A stretch of DNA of 64,000 nt from JAHRAW01 sp965226545 (GTDB lineage: Bacteria > Pseudomonadota > Gammaproteobacteria > Arenicellales > Poriferihabitantaceae), in assembly GCA_965226545.1 (NCBI GenBank), contig OZ245364.1, positions 868,001 through 932,000 of the forward strand. Reading direction: 5' to 3'. Made by a program: the position numbers and the translations under genes. Every line of letters begins with the position of its first letter. The first letter of the stretch is position 1. Under the pieces are notes generated by a model that saw nothing but the letters and a program-made list of their open reading frames with translations, made no database searches and had not been told where the DNA came from. Positions 33,621-42,291 of this stretch are shown here, piece by piece.

Positions 33621-34871
33621 TTAACCGTTAATCTTCGCAATCAACGCATCAGCAAACCCACCAGTCGATACGGTAACCGCATCAGGCATCAATCGGGCGA
33701 AGTCGTAGGTGACGGTTTTGTCGGCGAGTACGGCGACGAACGCCTCGTTAATTAACGCCGCCGCTTCAGTCCAGCCGATGTAATCGAGCATCATCACGCC
33801 GGAGAACAGCAGCGATGACGGGTTGACTTTGTTTTGGTTGGCGTATTTGGGGGCGGTGCCGTGGGTGGCTTCGAACACCGCAACATGGTCGGCGATGTTG
33901 GCGCCGGGGGCGATGCCGACGCCGCCGACTTCGGCGGCCAATGCATCGGATAAATAATCGCCGTTTAAGTTGGTCGTGGCGATGACATCGAACTCAGCCG
34001 GGCGCAACAACAACAACTGAAACATAATGTCGGCGATGCGGTCTTTGATGACGATTTTGTCGGGCGGCGGGTTGCCGTCGTGTTGTTCCCACAATTCGTC
34101 TTCGGTGATGATGTGTTCGCGAAATTCGCGCGTCGCCACTTCGTAGCCCCAATTGCGAAACGCGCCTTCGGTGTATTTCATAATGTTGCCTTTATGCACC
34201 AAGGTGACGCTTTTGCGATTGCGCTCGATGGCGTATTGAATCGCCTTGCGCACCAGCCGCTTGCAGCCGAGTGCGCTGACCGGCTTGACGCCAAGCCCGG
34301 CGTCTTCGTGAAATTTGGCGCCGAGTTCATCGCGCAAAAACTTCGCGAGTTTTTTGTTTTGTTCGGTGCCGCTTTGATATTCGATGCCGGCGTAAACATC
34401 CTCGGTGTTTTCGCGGAAGATGACGACATCGACTTCCTCCGGCTTGCGCAACGGCGACGGCACGCCGGGAAAATAACGCACCGGACGCACGCAGGCGTAC
34501 AAATCCAACTCTTGACGCAGCGACACATTCAACGAACGAAAGCCGCCGCCAATCGGCGTAGTCAACGGGCCTTTAATCGACACGACCAATTCCTTAATCG
34601 CGGCCAATGTTTCATCGGGAAAATAATCGCCGCCGTACAACCCGGCGGCTTTTTCGCCCATAAACAATTCGCACCAGCGCACCGCACGTTTATCGCCGTA
34701 CGCCTTCGCCACCGCCGCATCCCAAACGCGCAACGCCGCCGTCGTGATATCCGCGCCGATGCCGTCGCCTTCGATGCACCCCAAAATCGGATGGTCGGAA
34801 ACCTGCAGTTGCCCGTCGCGAACAACGATTTTGTCGCCGTCTTGCGGCATCTTAATGTGTTGGTGAGTCAT
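33621..34871 (-). CDS. icd: NADP-dependent isocitrate dehydrogenase
   Basis: A 416-residue TCA-cycle enzyme that oxidises isocitrate to 2-oxoglutarate. The ATG at 34871 gives the usual length. SLNVSLRQELDLYACVRPVRY is the substrate loop, with the serine that AceK phosphorylates in E. coli at its start; NLNGDYLSDALAAEVGGVGIAPGAN and FEATHGTAPKYA are the metal and NADP regions. Restriction-modification genes lie directly on both sides: the fused enzyme 12 bases downstream and a divergent methyltransferase/nuclease pair upstream. Confidence 0.95.
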   Translation of the reverse strand: MTHQHIKMPQDGDKIVVRDGQLQVSDHPILGCIEGDGIGADITTAALRVWDAAVAKAYGDKRAVRWCELFMGEKAAGLYGGDYFPDETLAAIKELVVSIKGPLTTPIGGGFRSLNVSLRQELDLYACVRPVRYFPGVPSPLRKPEEVDVVIFRENTEDVYAGIEYQSGTEQNKKLAKFLRDELGAKFHEDAGLGVKPVSALGCKRLVRKAIQYAIERNRKSVTLVHKGNIMKYTEGAFRNWGYEVATREFREHIITEDELWEQHDGNPPPDKIVIKDRIADIMFQLLLLRPAEFDVIATTNLNGDYLSDALAAEVGGVGIAPGANIADHVAVFEATHGTAPKYANQNKVNPSSLLFSGVMMLDYIGWTEAAALINEAFVAVLADKTVTYDFARLMPDAVTVSTGGFADALIAKING

Positions 34872-34904
34872 ATCCGTAGGTGGTTGATGTTGGAAGACCC
34901 GCGC

Positions 34905-34910
34905 AGTATA
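34905..34910 (-). promoter_or_regulatory. putative -10 box (TATACT) of icd
   Basis: On the minus strand TATACT lies 34 bases upstream of the icd ATG. No strong -35 box is seen. Confidence 0.45.
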
Positions 34911-34948
34911 ACCGAATTTGCCGGGTGCGGTGCGGTCGCAAGCGACGG

Positions 34949-34977
34949 TTGACATGCGTTTACAAATGATAAATACT
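34949..34977 (+). promoter_or_regulatory. sigma70-type promoter of the methyltransferase/nuclease operon
   Basis: TTGACA (34949-34954), 17 bases, AATACT (34972-34977), 38 bases before the methyltransferase ATG and divergent from icd. Confidence 0.6.
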
Positions 34978-35015
34978 ATCGGCAAACACCGCACGGAATA
35001 ATTTCGACACTTCGA

Positions 35016-35918
35016 ATGAATCAAATGAAGCCGCAACCTGAAGTGGTTCAAGGCGACTGCTTGCGTTGGTTGCAAAAAACCGAGCGGCAAATTGACCTTG
35101 CTTTTCTCGACCCGCCTTTTAATCAAGGGCGCTTTTACCGTCACTTTAACGACAACCAAACCGAACAATTCTATTGGGGTTGGATTGTCGACATTTTGTC
35201 GGCCTTGCGCGAAAAGACGCGGCCGGGCGGCGCGATTTACTTTATGCAGCGGGAAAAAAACGCCGAGTTTGTTTTATCCGCATTGCGCGACGCCGGTTGG
35301 GCGTTTCAAAATTTAATTGTTTGGAAAAAAATGGCGTCGGCGGTGCCGTCCAAGCATCGATTCGGCAAGCATTACCAAATTATTGCGCTGGCGACAAACG
35401 GCGTTAAGGCGCGCGTATTTAACAAGTTGCGAATCGATTTGCCAATCATGCCGCATCATCGGCGGGCAAGGGATAGCGGCGTTTATGTGACCGATGTTTG
35501 GGATGATGTTCGCGAGTTAACTTCCGGTTATTACGCCGGCGCCGAACCGGTGCGCGCCGAGGATGGTCAACGTTTTCACAAACAACAATCGCCGATTGCC
35601 TTGTTGCTTAGAATCATATTGTCGTCTTCGTGCAGGGGCGATACGGTGTTTGACCCGTTTGCCGGCACCGGCACAACGCTGGTCGTTGCAAACCAATTGA
35701 ATCGACAATCCATCGGCGTGGAAATTGACCCGCACAATGTGTCCTGCATTAAGCGTCGAGTGCACAACCCGCGCGAATCCGACGATGCGGAAAAATTTTT
35801 TCATTACTATCGTCACACCCAAAACTTGGCGGCGATTTGGGGAAAATCGGAAGGCGCCGGCAACCAACAACATTCCAACCATTACGATGACGGCGTCGGC
35901 GTATCATCTGTTTTATGA
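35016..35918 (+). CDS. beta-class site-specific DNA methyltransferase
   Basis: A 300-residue DNA methyltransferase with motif IV (LAFLDPPFNQGRFY, DPPF) near the N-terminus and motif I (VFDPFAGTGTTLVVANQLNR) near the C-terminus, the beta-class order used by N4-cytosine and some N6-adenine enzymes. The last 32 bases overlap the next gene, which looks like its cognate nuclease. A perfect TTGACA promoter lies upstream. The recognition site cannot be predicted. Confidence 0.88.
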   Translation: MNQMKPQPEVVQGDCLRWLQKTERQIDLAFLDPPFNQGRFYRHFNDNQTEQFYWGWIVDILSALREKTRPGGAIYFMQREKNAEFVLSALRDAGWAFQNLIVWKKMASAVPSKHRFGKHYQIIALATNGVKARVFNKLRIDLPIMPHHRRARDSGVYVTDVWDDVRELTSGYYAGAEPVRAEDGQRFHKQQSPIALLLRIILSSSCRGDTVFDPFAGTGTTLVVANQLNRQSIGVEIDPHNVSCIKRRVHNPRESDDAEKFFHYYRHTQNLAAIWGKSEGAGNQQHSNHYDDGVGVSSVL

Positions 35919-36756
35919 CATCTATCAACGTCGCGGCAACTTGAGGTCGAATGCGCTTGATGTCGAACGTCTTGCATTACGCGACGATTTGATTGCCTGT
36001 CGTGGCGTCGGGAAATTTCCCGACTTGGTGTTGCGCACAAACCCGCAAAACCCGATGTTTCCGGGCGGCGAGTTTGTTGAGATAAAGGATTCACGAGGGA
36101 CGTATTCGATTGCCTCCTTCAACTCAACCGTTCCCAGCGCAATCAAAAATATTCGCGTGCACATATCACCGACGAGCAATTACTACGGGGAAATCGAAGC
36201 AAACGATGGGCGAAGTCCTTATGACCTCGAGGAGCGCGAAGTGTATTATCTTGTTCGCGGATGCAGAAACACAAACTATAAAGTGTGTTTGGTGCACGGC
36301 GCTTTTTTCGAGACGTTGGGCGCAAGAGAAAACATTCGCTCGGCATTGGGCGATTCGTTTGCGCATGCAATCGAAGACAGCGGGCTTTCCAACAATTCGC
36401 GCGCGCAACGCGCGGCGCGCGAAATGCTCGACTTGGAGTGGGAACAACATCATCTTTCCAAGACCCGAAAAAACGAGGATGCGTCGGTCAGCATTCGCAT
36501 GCGCGTGATGTCCGAGGTCGTCAGCGACGCCAACATCCTCAACCCCAAAAAATATCCGCAGATTGAAGATGACACGTTGTCGATGGCGGTTCCCGCAATT
36601 CCGCATGACGATTATGCACAAGCGGAAAGTAACGCGATTAATAAAATGCGAACGGCATTTGATTGCGCGTCAACATCGTTGCCGGCGGATTTATCCGTGG
36701 AAAAGTTGATGCATTTAAAAAACGGCGCGTTTGTGTTGTTTAAGACCGGCTTGTAG
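35887..36756 (+). CDS. probable type II restriction endonuclease
   Basis: A 289-residue protein of no family I can name with certainty. The ATG at 35887 lies inside the methyltransferase gene. A PD-(D/E)xK nuclease core is visible near residues 40-65: GKFPDLVLRT supplies the Asp and, after a short insert, GGEFVEIKDSRG the Glu-x-Lys. Position after and overlapping a DNA methyltransferase strongly supports its being the partner nuclease. Target and cleavage pattern are unknown. Confidence 0.72.
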   Translation: MTASAYHLFYDIYQRRGNLRSNALDVERLALRDDLIACRGVGKFPDLVLRTNPQNPMFPGGEFVEIKDSRGTYSIASFNSTVPSAIKNIRVHISPTSNYYGEIEANDGRSPYDLEEREVYYLVRGCRNTNYKVCLVHGAFFETLGARENIRSALGDSFAHAIEDSGLSNNSRAQRAAREMLDLEWEQHHLSKTRKNEDASVSIRMRVMSEVVSDANILNPKKYPQIEDDTLSMAVPAIPHDDYAQAESNAINKMRTAFDCASTSLPADLSVEKLMHLKNGAFVLFKTGL

Positions 36757-36795
36757 TTTCTACAATTTGAATAGTGTGCCGCCGCACAAACCTGC

Positions 36796-36801
36796 TACAA
36801 T
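36796..36801 (+). promoter_or_regulatory. putative -10 box (TACAAT) of the LOG gene
   Basis: TACAAT lies only 10 bases before the ATG at 36811 and 40 before the ATG at 36841. If used, it would make the first start nearly leaderless. Confidence 0.4.
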
Positions 36802-36810
36802 CGCGCGGCA

Positions 36811-37395
36811 ATGCCGATGGATAATGAAAAGCCGAGTGTGATGAAGCGTATCTGCGTTTTTTGCGGGTCGAAGCGGGGTAAGCGCGTCGAGTATGTTGAC
36901 GCCGCCAATGCGCTTGGCGATGAATTGGCGCGGCGCGGGATTGGGTTGGTGTATGGCGGCGGGCAGATTGGTTTGATGGGACGCATCGCCGACCGCGTGT
37001 TGTCGCAGGGCGGCGAAGTCATCGGCGTGATTCCGCGCAAGTTGCTCGAGAAGGAAGTCGCGCATACGCGGCTTTCCAAATTGGAGGTGGTCGGCGACAT
37101 GCATGAACGCAAGGCGTTGATGGCGCGGTTGTCGGACGGCTTTATTACGATGCCCGGCGGCTTGGGCACGTTTGAGGAGTTGTTCGAAGTGACCGCTTGG
37201 GCTGCGCTTGGCTTTCATCAAAAACCGTGCGCCATCTTAAACGTGCGCGGTTATTACGATGCGCTCGGCGGCGTGTTGCAACAGGCGGTGGACGAGGGGT
37301 TTGTTAAGGCGCCCGACATCGACGCGATTATCATCGACACCGACGCCGCGCAATTGTTGACAAAAATGCGCGCGTTTTTGGATGGCAATCATTAA
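36811..37395 (+). CDS. LOG family nucleotide phosphoribohydrolase
   Basis: A 194-residue Rossmann-like protein of the LOG/TIGR00730 family. ICVFCGSKRG, LVYGGGQIGLMG and the signature MPGGLGTFEELFE (PGGxGTxxE) are complete. Family members split nucleoside monophosphates (AMP or cytokinin ribotides) into base and ribose 5-phosphate. The ATG at 36841 (MKRICVF) is an alternative start that matches most relatives and leaves room for a leader after the TACAAT box. Confidence 0.9.
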   Translation: MPMDNEKPSVMKRICVFCGSKRGKRVEYVDAANALGDELARRGIGLVYGGGQIGLMGRIADRVLSQGGEVIGVIPRKLLEKEVAHTRLSKLEVVGDMHERKALMARLSDGFITMPGGLGTFEELFEVTAWAALGFHQKPCAILNVRGYYDALGGVLQQAVDEGFVKAPDIDAIIIDTDAAQLLTKMRAFLDGNH

Positions 37396-37743
37396 GCCGC
37401 CGTACGACCGTACGACTGCACGACATTAAATTTGTAAACGCGTTAAACTTGTTTATTGACATCGCACATCGACATCACACATCGATATTGCGCATCGACA
37501 TTACACATCGACATTTCACATTCACATCACACATCCGCATTGCACGATTGCAGTGTGCGCGTTAAGATTAATGCGACATTAATTTAATTGCGGACGTAAC
37601 TGACAAATGTAACTGCAGGATAAATTGCAGGTGTAGTGCAAACGTAACTACAAACACAACTGCAATCGTAACTGCAAAAAGATGCATCGACGGATTGATG
37701 CATCGACAAACGCGACTCAAACCAACATCGCCCGGTGCATCCG
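37396..37743. other. gene-free gap upstream of mcm, filled with tandem repeats
   Basis: These 348 bases hold a 13-bp array (37458-37547), a looser run built on aactgcaa/gtaactg (about 37600-37680) and a direct repeat gatgcatcgac (37681-37691 and 37697-37707). No cobalamin riboswitch motif and no gene were seen. Confidence 0.65.
37458..37547. repeat. 13-bp tandem repeat (gacatcacacatc), six to seven units
   Basis: Units start at 37458, 37471, 37484, 37497, 37510 and 37523, each 13 bases, with consensus GACATYACACATC; a weak seventh follows. The array is non-coding. Confidence 0.9.
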
Positions 37744-39909
37744 ATGGCAAAAAAATCCAACCGACAGGATGATTTAACCGATTGGCGGCAACGCGCCGCC
37801 GAGGAGTTGCGCACGCGCACGGCGGATGAATTGATTTGGCAAACCCCCGAAGGCGTCGGCGTCAAGCCGTTGTATACCGCCGAAGATTTGGCGCAACTTG
37901 AAGACATCGGCCTGCCCGGCGCGCCGCCTTATACGCGCGGCGTGCGCGCCAGCATGTACGCCAATCGCCCGTGGACGATTCGCCAATACGCCGGCTTTTC
38001 CACCGCCGAAGAATCCAACGCGTTTTATCGCGCCAACCTCGCCGCCGGACAAACCGGCTTGTCGGTGGCGTTTGATTTGGCGACGCATCGCGGCTACGAC
38101 TCCGACCATCCGCGCGTCGAAGGCGATGTCGGCAAAGCCGGCGTTGCGATTGACAGCGTCGAGGACATGAAGATTTTGTTCGATTCGATTCCGCTCGATG
38201 CCATCTCGGTGTCGATGACCATGAACGGCGCGGTGTTGCCGGTGATGGCGATGTATGTGGTCGCGGCCGACGAGTCCGGCGTGGCGCGCGCCAAATTATC
38301 CGGCACATTGCAAAACGACATCTTGAAGGAATTCATGGTGCGCAACACCTACATTTACCCGCCCGCGCCATCGATGAAAATCGTCGCCGACATCATTGCG
38401 CACACCGCCAAAGCCATGCCGCGTTTTAATCCGATTTCGATTTCCGGCTATCACATGCAGGAGGCCGGCGCAACTTGCGTGCAGGAACTCGCCTTCACGC
38501 TCGCCGACGGCGTCGAATACGTGCGCGCGGCCATCGATGCCGGTTTGGAAGTCGATGCGTTTGCGCCGCGGTTGTCGTTCTTCTTCGGCGTCGGCATGAA
38601 TTTCTTTATGGAGGTCGCCAAGTTGCGCGCGGCGCGCGCGTTGTGGTGCGAATTAATGCGGCGGCATTTTGCGCCGCGCGATGCGCGTTCGTTAATGTTG
38701 CGCGTGCATTGCCAAACTTCCGGGGTGAGTTTGACCGGGCGCGACCCGTACAACAACATCGTGCGCACCACCATCGAAGCGTTGGCCGCGGTGCTCGGCG
38801 GTGTGCAGTCGCTGCACACCAATTCATTCGACGAAGCGTTGGCGTTGCCGTCCGAATTTTCCGCGCGCATTGCGCGCAACACGCAGTTAATGTTGCGCGA
38901 TGAAGCCGGCTTAACGCGCGTCATCGACCCGCTCGGCGGTTCGTATTATTTGGAAAGTTTAACGCACGGCTTGGCAACCGAAGCGCGCAAACTCATCGAC
39001 GAAGTCGAACAACTCGGCGGCATGACCGCGGCGGTCGAAACCGGCATGCCGAAGATGCGAATCGAAGAGGCGGCCGCGGCGCGTCAAGCGCGCATCGACC
39101 GCGCCGACGAAGTGATTGTCGGCGTCAACCGCCACCGCCCGCCTATTGATGATGAAATCGACATTCGCGTGATTGACAATCGCGCGGTGCGCGCAACGCA
39201 AATCGACCGATTAAAACGCGTGCGCGCCGAGCGCGATGCGGCGCGCTGCCAACAAGCGCTCGATGCATTAACAAAAGTCGCCGAACAAACCGAACGCGCC
39301 GCGCCGTGCGGCGAATTGTTGGAAGCGGCGATTGATTGCGCGCGCGCCCGCGCCTCGGTCGGCGAAATTTCCGCCGCGTTGGAAAAAGTATACGGTCGAC
39401 ATCGTGCGCCGATGCGCTCGGTCGGCGGCGTCTATGGCGCGTTGTATCAAGGCGACCGACAATTTAACGGCGTGCAGGAACAAGTGCGCGCATTCGAACA
39501 ACAAGCCGGCCGCCGCCCGCGAATGTTGGTGGTCAAACTCGGGCAAGACGGCCACGACCGCGGCGCCAAAACCATCGCCACCGCCTTCGCCGACATCGGC
39601 TTCGATGTCGATTTGGGCCCGCTGTTCCAAACCCCCGAAGAAGCCGTGCGCCAAGCGATGGAAAACGACGTGCACCTTCTCGGCATCTCAACCCAAGCCG
39701 GCGGCCACCGCACCTTGGTGCCCGGCGTAATGAACGCATTGCGCGCGGCAAACTGCGACGACATCACCGTGGTCTGCGGCGGTGTCATCCCGCCATCCGA
39801 TTACGATGCATTGCGCAACGAAGGCGTTGCCGCGATTTTTGGTCCCGGCGCGAATGTGTTGGATGCGGCGGAGGAGGTGTTGGGGATTTTGCGCAAGCGC
39901 GCGGCGTAA
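37744..39909 (+). CDS. mcm: methylmalonyl-CoA mutase
   Basis: A 721-residue adenosylcobalamin enzyme that interconverts methylmalonyl-CoA and succinyl-CoA. The N-terminal barrel has GLSVAFDLATHRGYDSDHPRVEGDVG-type blocks and NSFDEALALPSEF; the C-terminal B12 domain has LGQDGHDRGAK (the DxHxxG cobalt-ligand motif near residue 604) and LLGISTQAGGH. The ATG at 37744 is preferred over a GTG at 37735. It leads the propionate pathway genes. Confidence 0.96.
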   Translation: MAKKSNRQDDLTDWRQRAAEELRTRTADELIWQTPEGVGVKPLYTAEDLAQLEDIGLPGAPPYTRGVRASMYANRPWTIRQYAGFSTAEESNAFYRANLAAGQTGLSVAFDLATHRGYDSDHPRVEGDVGKAGVAIDSVEDMKILFDSIPLDAISVSMTMNGAVLPVMAMYVVAADESGVARAKLSGTLQNDILKEFMVRNTYIYPPAPSMKIVADIIAHTAKAMPRFNPISISGYHMQEAGATCVQELAFTLADGVEYVRAAIDAGLEVDAFAPRLSFFFGVGMNFFMEVAKLRAARALWCELMRRHFAPRDARSLMLRVHCQTSGVSLTGRDPYNNIVRTTIEALAAVLGGVQSLHTNSFDEALALPSEFSARIARNTQLMLRDEAGLTRVIDPLGGSYYLESLTHGLATEARKLIDEVEQLGGMTAAVETGMPKMRIEEAAAARQARIDRADEVIVGVNRHRPPIDDEIDIRVIDNRAVRATQIDRLKRVRAERDAARCQQALDALTKVAEQTERAAPCGELLEAAIDCARARASVGEISAALEKVYGRHRAPMRSVGGVYGALYQGDRQFNGVQEQVRAFEQQAGRRPRMLVVKLGQDGHDRGAKTIATAFADIGFDVDLGPLFQTPEEAVRQAMENDVHLLGISTQAGGHRTLVPGVMNALRAANCDDITVVCGGVIPPSDYDALRNEGVAAIFGPGANVLDAAEEVLGILRKRAA

Positions 39910-39949
39910 ATTGCATCGACGACGTTTATTCAATCATCATCAGTACACG

Positions 39950-40012
39950 TTTACTTTAACGAGTAACAACGAGTGACGAGTGACGATTAACAAGTAACCA
40001 TTAACTGAAACC
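39950..40012. repeat. degenerate repeat (aacgagtaac / gagtgac) before pccB
   Basis: Units such as aacgagtaac, aacgagtgac and gagtgacgattaac fill most of the 118-base gap between mcm and pccB. Confidence 0.6.
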
Positions 40013-40027
40013 AACCACTTCACCACC

Positions 40028-41560
40028 ATGCAGGAAATCATCAAACAACTCGAAGAGAAACGCGCCCAAGCAAAACTGGGCGGCGGTGAGGCGCGGATTG
40101 CGGCGCAGCATGCCAAGGGCAAGTTGACCGCGCGTGAGCGGATTGAGGTGTTGTTTGACGACGACAGTTTTGAGGAGTGGGATATTTTTGTCGAGCATCG
40201 TTGCACCGACTTTGATATGCACGACAAAAGCGTGCCCGGCGACGGCGTGGTCACCGGCTACGGCACGATTAACGGGCGGTTGGTGTTTATTTACAGTCAG
40301 GATTTCACCGTGTTCGGCGGCTCGTTATCCGAGGCGCACGCGGAAAAAATTTGCAAGGTGTTGGACCAGGCGATGAAGGTTGGCGCGCCGATTATCGGCA
40401 TCAACGATTCCGGCGGCGCGCGCATTCAAGAAGGCGTCGCTTCGCTCGGCGGTTATGCCGAAGTGTTTCAACGCAACGTGTTGGCGTCGGGCGTGGTGCC
40501 GCAGATTTCATTGGTGATGGGGCCGTGCGCCGGCGGGGCGGTGTATTCGCCGGCGATTACCGATTTTATTTTTATGGTCGAGGACAGTTCCTATATGTTC
40601 GTCACCGGGCCGGAAGTGGTCAAGACGGTCACCCATGAGGAGGTGTCGGCCGAAGATTTGGGCGGTGCGCGCACGCACACCACGCGTTCCGGCGTCGCCG
40701 ATTTGGCGTTTGCCGATGATGTCGATGCGCTGTTGATGACGCGGCGGTTTGTTAACTTTTTGCCGTCCAGCAATCGCCAACGTTCGCCGCGACGCGCCAC
40801 CGATGATTCACTTGCGCGCATCGAAAAATCACTCGATACACTCGTGCCGAACAATCCGAGTCAGCCGTACGACATTAAAGAGGTCATTTACAAAGTCGCG
40901 GACGAAGGCGATTTTTTTGAACTGCAGCCGAATTACGCCAAGAACATCGTCATCGGCTTCGGGCGAATGGAGGGCGAGACGGTCGGCTTTGTCGCCAATC
41001 AACCGATGGTGTTGGCCGGTTGTCTCGACATCAACGCATCGATTAAAGGCGCGCGCTTCGTGCGCTTTTGCGACGCGTTTAACATCCCGCTGATAACGTT
41101 GGTCGACGTGCCCGGCTTTATGCCCGGCACTTCACAGGAATACGGCGGCATCATCAAGCACGGCGCAAAGTTGTTGTACGCCTACGCCGAGACCACCGTG
41201 CCAAAAGTCACGCTGATTACGCGCAAGGCGTACGGCGGTGCATACGATGTGATGGCGTCGAAACATTTGCGCGGCGATGTTAACCTCGCTTGGCCAAGCG
41301 CGGAGATTGCGGTGATGGGACCCAAAGGCGCGGTCGAAATCATCTTCCGCGAAGAAGCCAAAGACGCCGCCGCCATCGAAGCGCGCACCGAAGAATACCG
41401 CAACAAGTTCGCCAACCCATTCGTCGCCGGCCGCCGCGGCTACATAGACGACGTCATCTTCCCGCGCGACACCCGCAAACGCCTGTGCCGCTCGCTTGCA
41501 ATGTTGCGCGACAAGCAACTCAAAAACCCTTGGAAAAAACACGGCAACATTCCGCTGTAA
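40028..41560 (+). CDS. pccB: propionyl-CoA carboxylase beta subunit (carboxyltransferase)
   Basis: A 510-residue acyl-CoA carboxyltransferase. GINDSGGARIQEGV, GPCAGGAVYSPAITDFI, GFVANQPMVLAG and LVDVPGFMPGTSQEYGGIIKHGAKLLYAYAE-type blocks are typical. It transfers carboxyl from biotin to propionyl-CoA. The C-terminus LRDKQLKNPWKKHGNIPL is family-like; a diverged second copy of just this end lies at 41608-41689, before the toxin-antitoxin genes that separate it from pccA. Confidence 0.95.
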   Translation: MQEIIKQLEEKRAQAKLGGGEARIAAQHAKGKLTARERIEVLFDDDSFEEWDIFVEHRCTDFDMHDKSVPGDGVVTGYGTINGRLVFIYSQDFTVFGGSLSEAHAEKICKVLDQAMKVGAPIIGINDSGGARIQEGVASLGGYAEVFQRNVLASGVVPQISLVMGPCAGGAVYSPAITDFIFMVEDSSYMFVTGPEVVKTVTHEEVSAEDLGGARTHTTRSGVADLAFADDVDALLMTRRFVNFLPSSNRQRSPRRATDDSLARIEKSLDTLVPNNPSQPYDIKEVIYKVADEGDFFELQPNYAKNIVIGFGRMEGETVGFVANQPMVLAGCLDINASIKGARFVRFCDAFNIPLITLVDVPGFMPGTSQEYGGIIKHGAKLLYAYAETTVPKVTLITRKAYGGAYDVMASKHLRGDVNLAWPSAEIAVMGPKGAVEIIFREEAKDAAAIEARTEEYRNKFANPFVAGRRGYIDDVIFPRDTRKRLCRSLAMLRDKQLKNPWKKHGNIPL

Positions 41561-41607
41561 CCCGCAATGCGCACGCATGCATTTAACATTCTCGAAACGT
41601 GTAAGGG

Positions 41608-41689
41608 GGCGGCACCTTGTTCGTCGGTGATGTTGCGCGACAAACGGCTTGCCGCTCATTGGAATAAGCGCGGGAATATTTCGTTATGA
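41608..41689 (+). pseudogene. stub of a second, diverged pccB 3' end
   Basis: From 41630 the frame reads MLRDKRLAAHWNKRGNISL and stops at 41687-41689, against MLRDKQLKNPWKKHGNIPL at the end of the intact pccB; weaker similarity begins near 41608. The preceding codons are out of register and the body of the gene is missing. The stop overlaps an ATG at 41686 as ATGA, as if the donor genome had the next gene coupled to its own pccB. Confidence 0.8.
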
Positions 41690-41700
41690 TGGAGAACGCC

Positions 41701-42291
41701 ATGTCCTTGTTTATCGACCGCCGCCGGGAAAAACTGGAAAACGCGATGATTTATTTCGCGCGCAACACCCGGCATTGTCACACGCTCAAGATGTACAAGT
41801 TGCTCAGTTTTTTGGATTTTGAACACTACCGCCAGACCGGGCGGTCGGTGACCGGGCTTTCTTATTATGCATGTCCGCAAGGGCCGGTGCCGGCTGAATT
41901 GGACGAGCAAATCAAACGGTCGGCGGATGAACAAGACGCGTTTGACGCATTGGCCGTGCGCGAGTTGCGCAGCGAATACGGTGATTCTTTTTTGCGCATG
42001 TTTTTGCCAAAAACGAATTTTTCCGATTTGTACTTCACGCCGCGTGAGATGACGATTATGGAGACGTTGGCTTTTCTTTTTGTTGACGTTGACTCCAAAT
42101 TAATCAGCGAGTATTCACATGACCCAAACCTTCCGTGGCGCAAGGTGTATCAAAAAGGCGAGGGCAAAGGGCGTCGCATTCCCTATCATTTGGCGCTTGC
42201 CTCCGACAAGTTGATTAAAGATGCACCGACGATTAGTGAACAGGAGGTGGAGATGTTGGATGAACTGTTGGACGGAATCGAAGTGCGCTAA
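41701..42291 (+). CDS. Panacea-domain (SocA/DUF4065-like) antitoxin
   Basis: A 196-residue protein with the Panacea domain known from SocA and GepA: KMYKLLSFLDFEHYRQTGRSVTGLSYYACPQGPVP followed by a mostly helical rest. Panacea proteins neutralise unrelated toxins encoded next to them. The ATG at 41701 has GGAG 6 bases upstream; ATGs at 41686 and 41689 are in-frame alternatives, the first coupled to the pccB stub. The next gene starts at the base following its stop, marking it as the likely toxin. Confidence 0.8.
   Translation: MSLFIDRRREKLENAMIYFARNTRHCHTLKMYKLLSFLDFEHYRQTGRSVTGLSYYACPQGPVPAELDEQIKRSADEQDAFDALAVRELRSEYGDSFLRMFLPKTNFSDLYFTPREMTIMETLAFLFVDVDSKLISEYSHDPNLPWRKVYQKGEGKGRRIPYHLALASDKLIKDAPTISEQEVEMLDELLDGIEVR

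Noticed and set aside
34080..34952. Long plus-strand frame antisense to icd
   Set aside because: Shadow of the icd coding sequence in GC-rich DNA; icd has complete family motifs on the minus strand.
37458..37547. CRISPR array or replication-origin iterons
   Set aside because: Units of 13 bp are directly adjacent without spacers, no cas gene is near, and no DnaA boxes or replication genes are seen.
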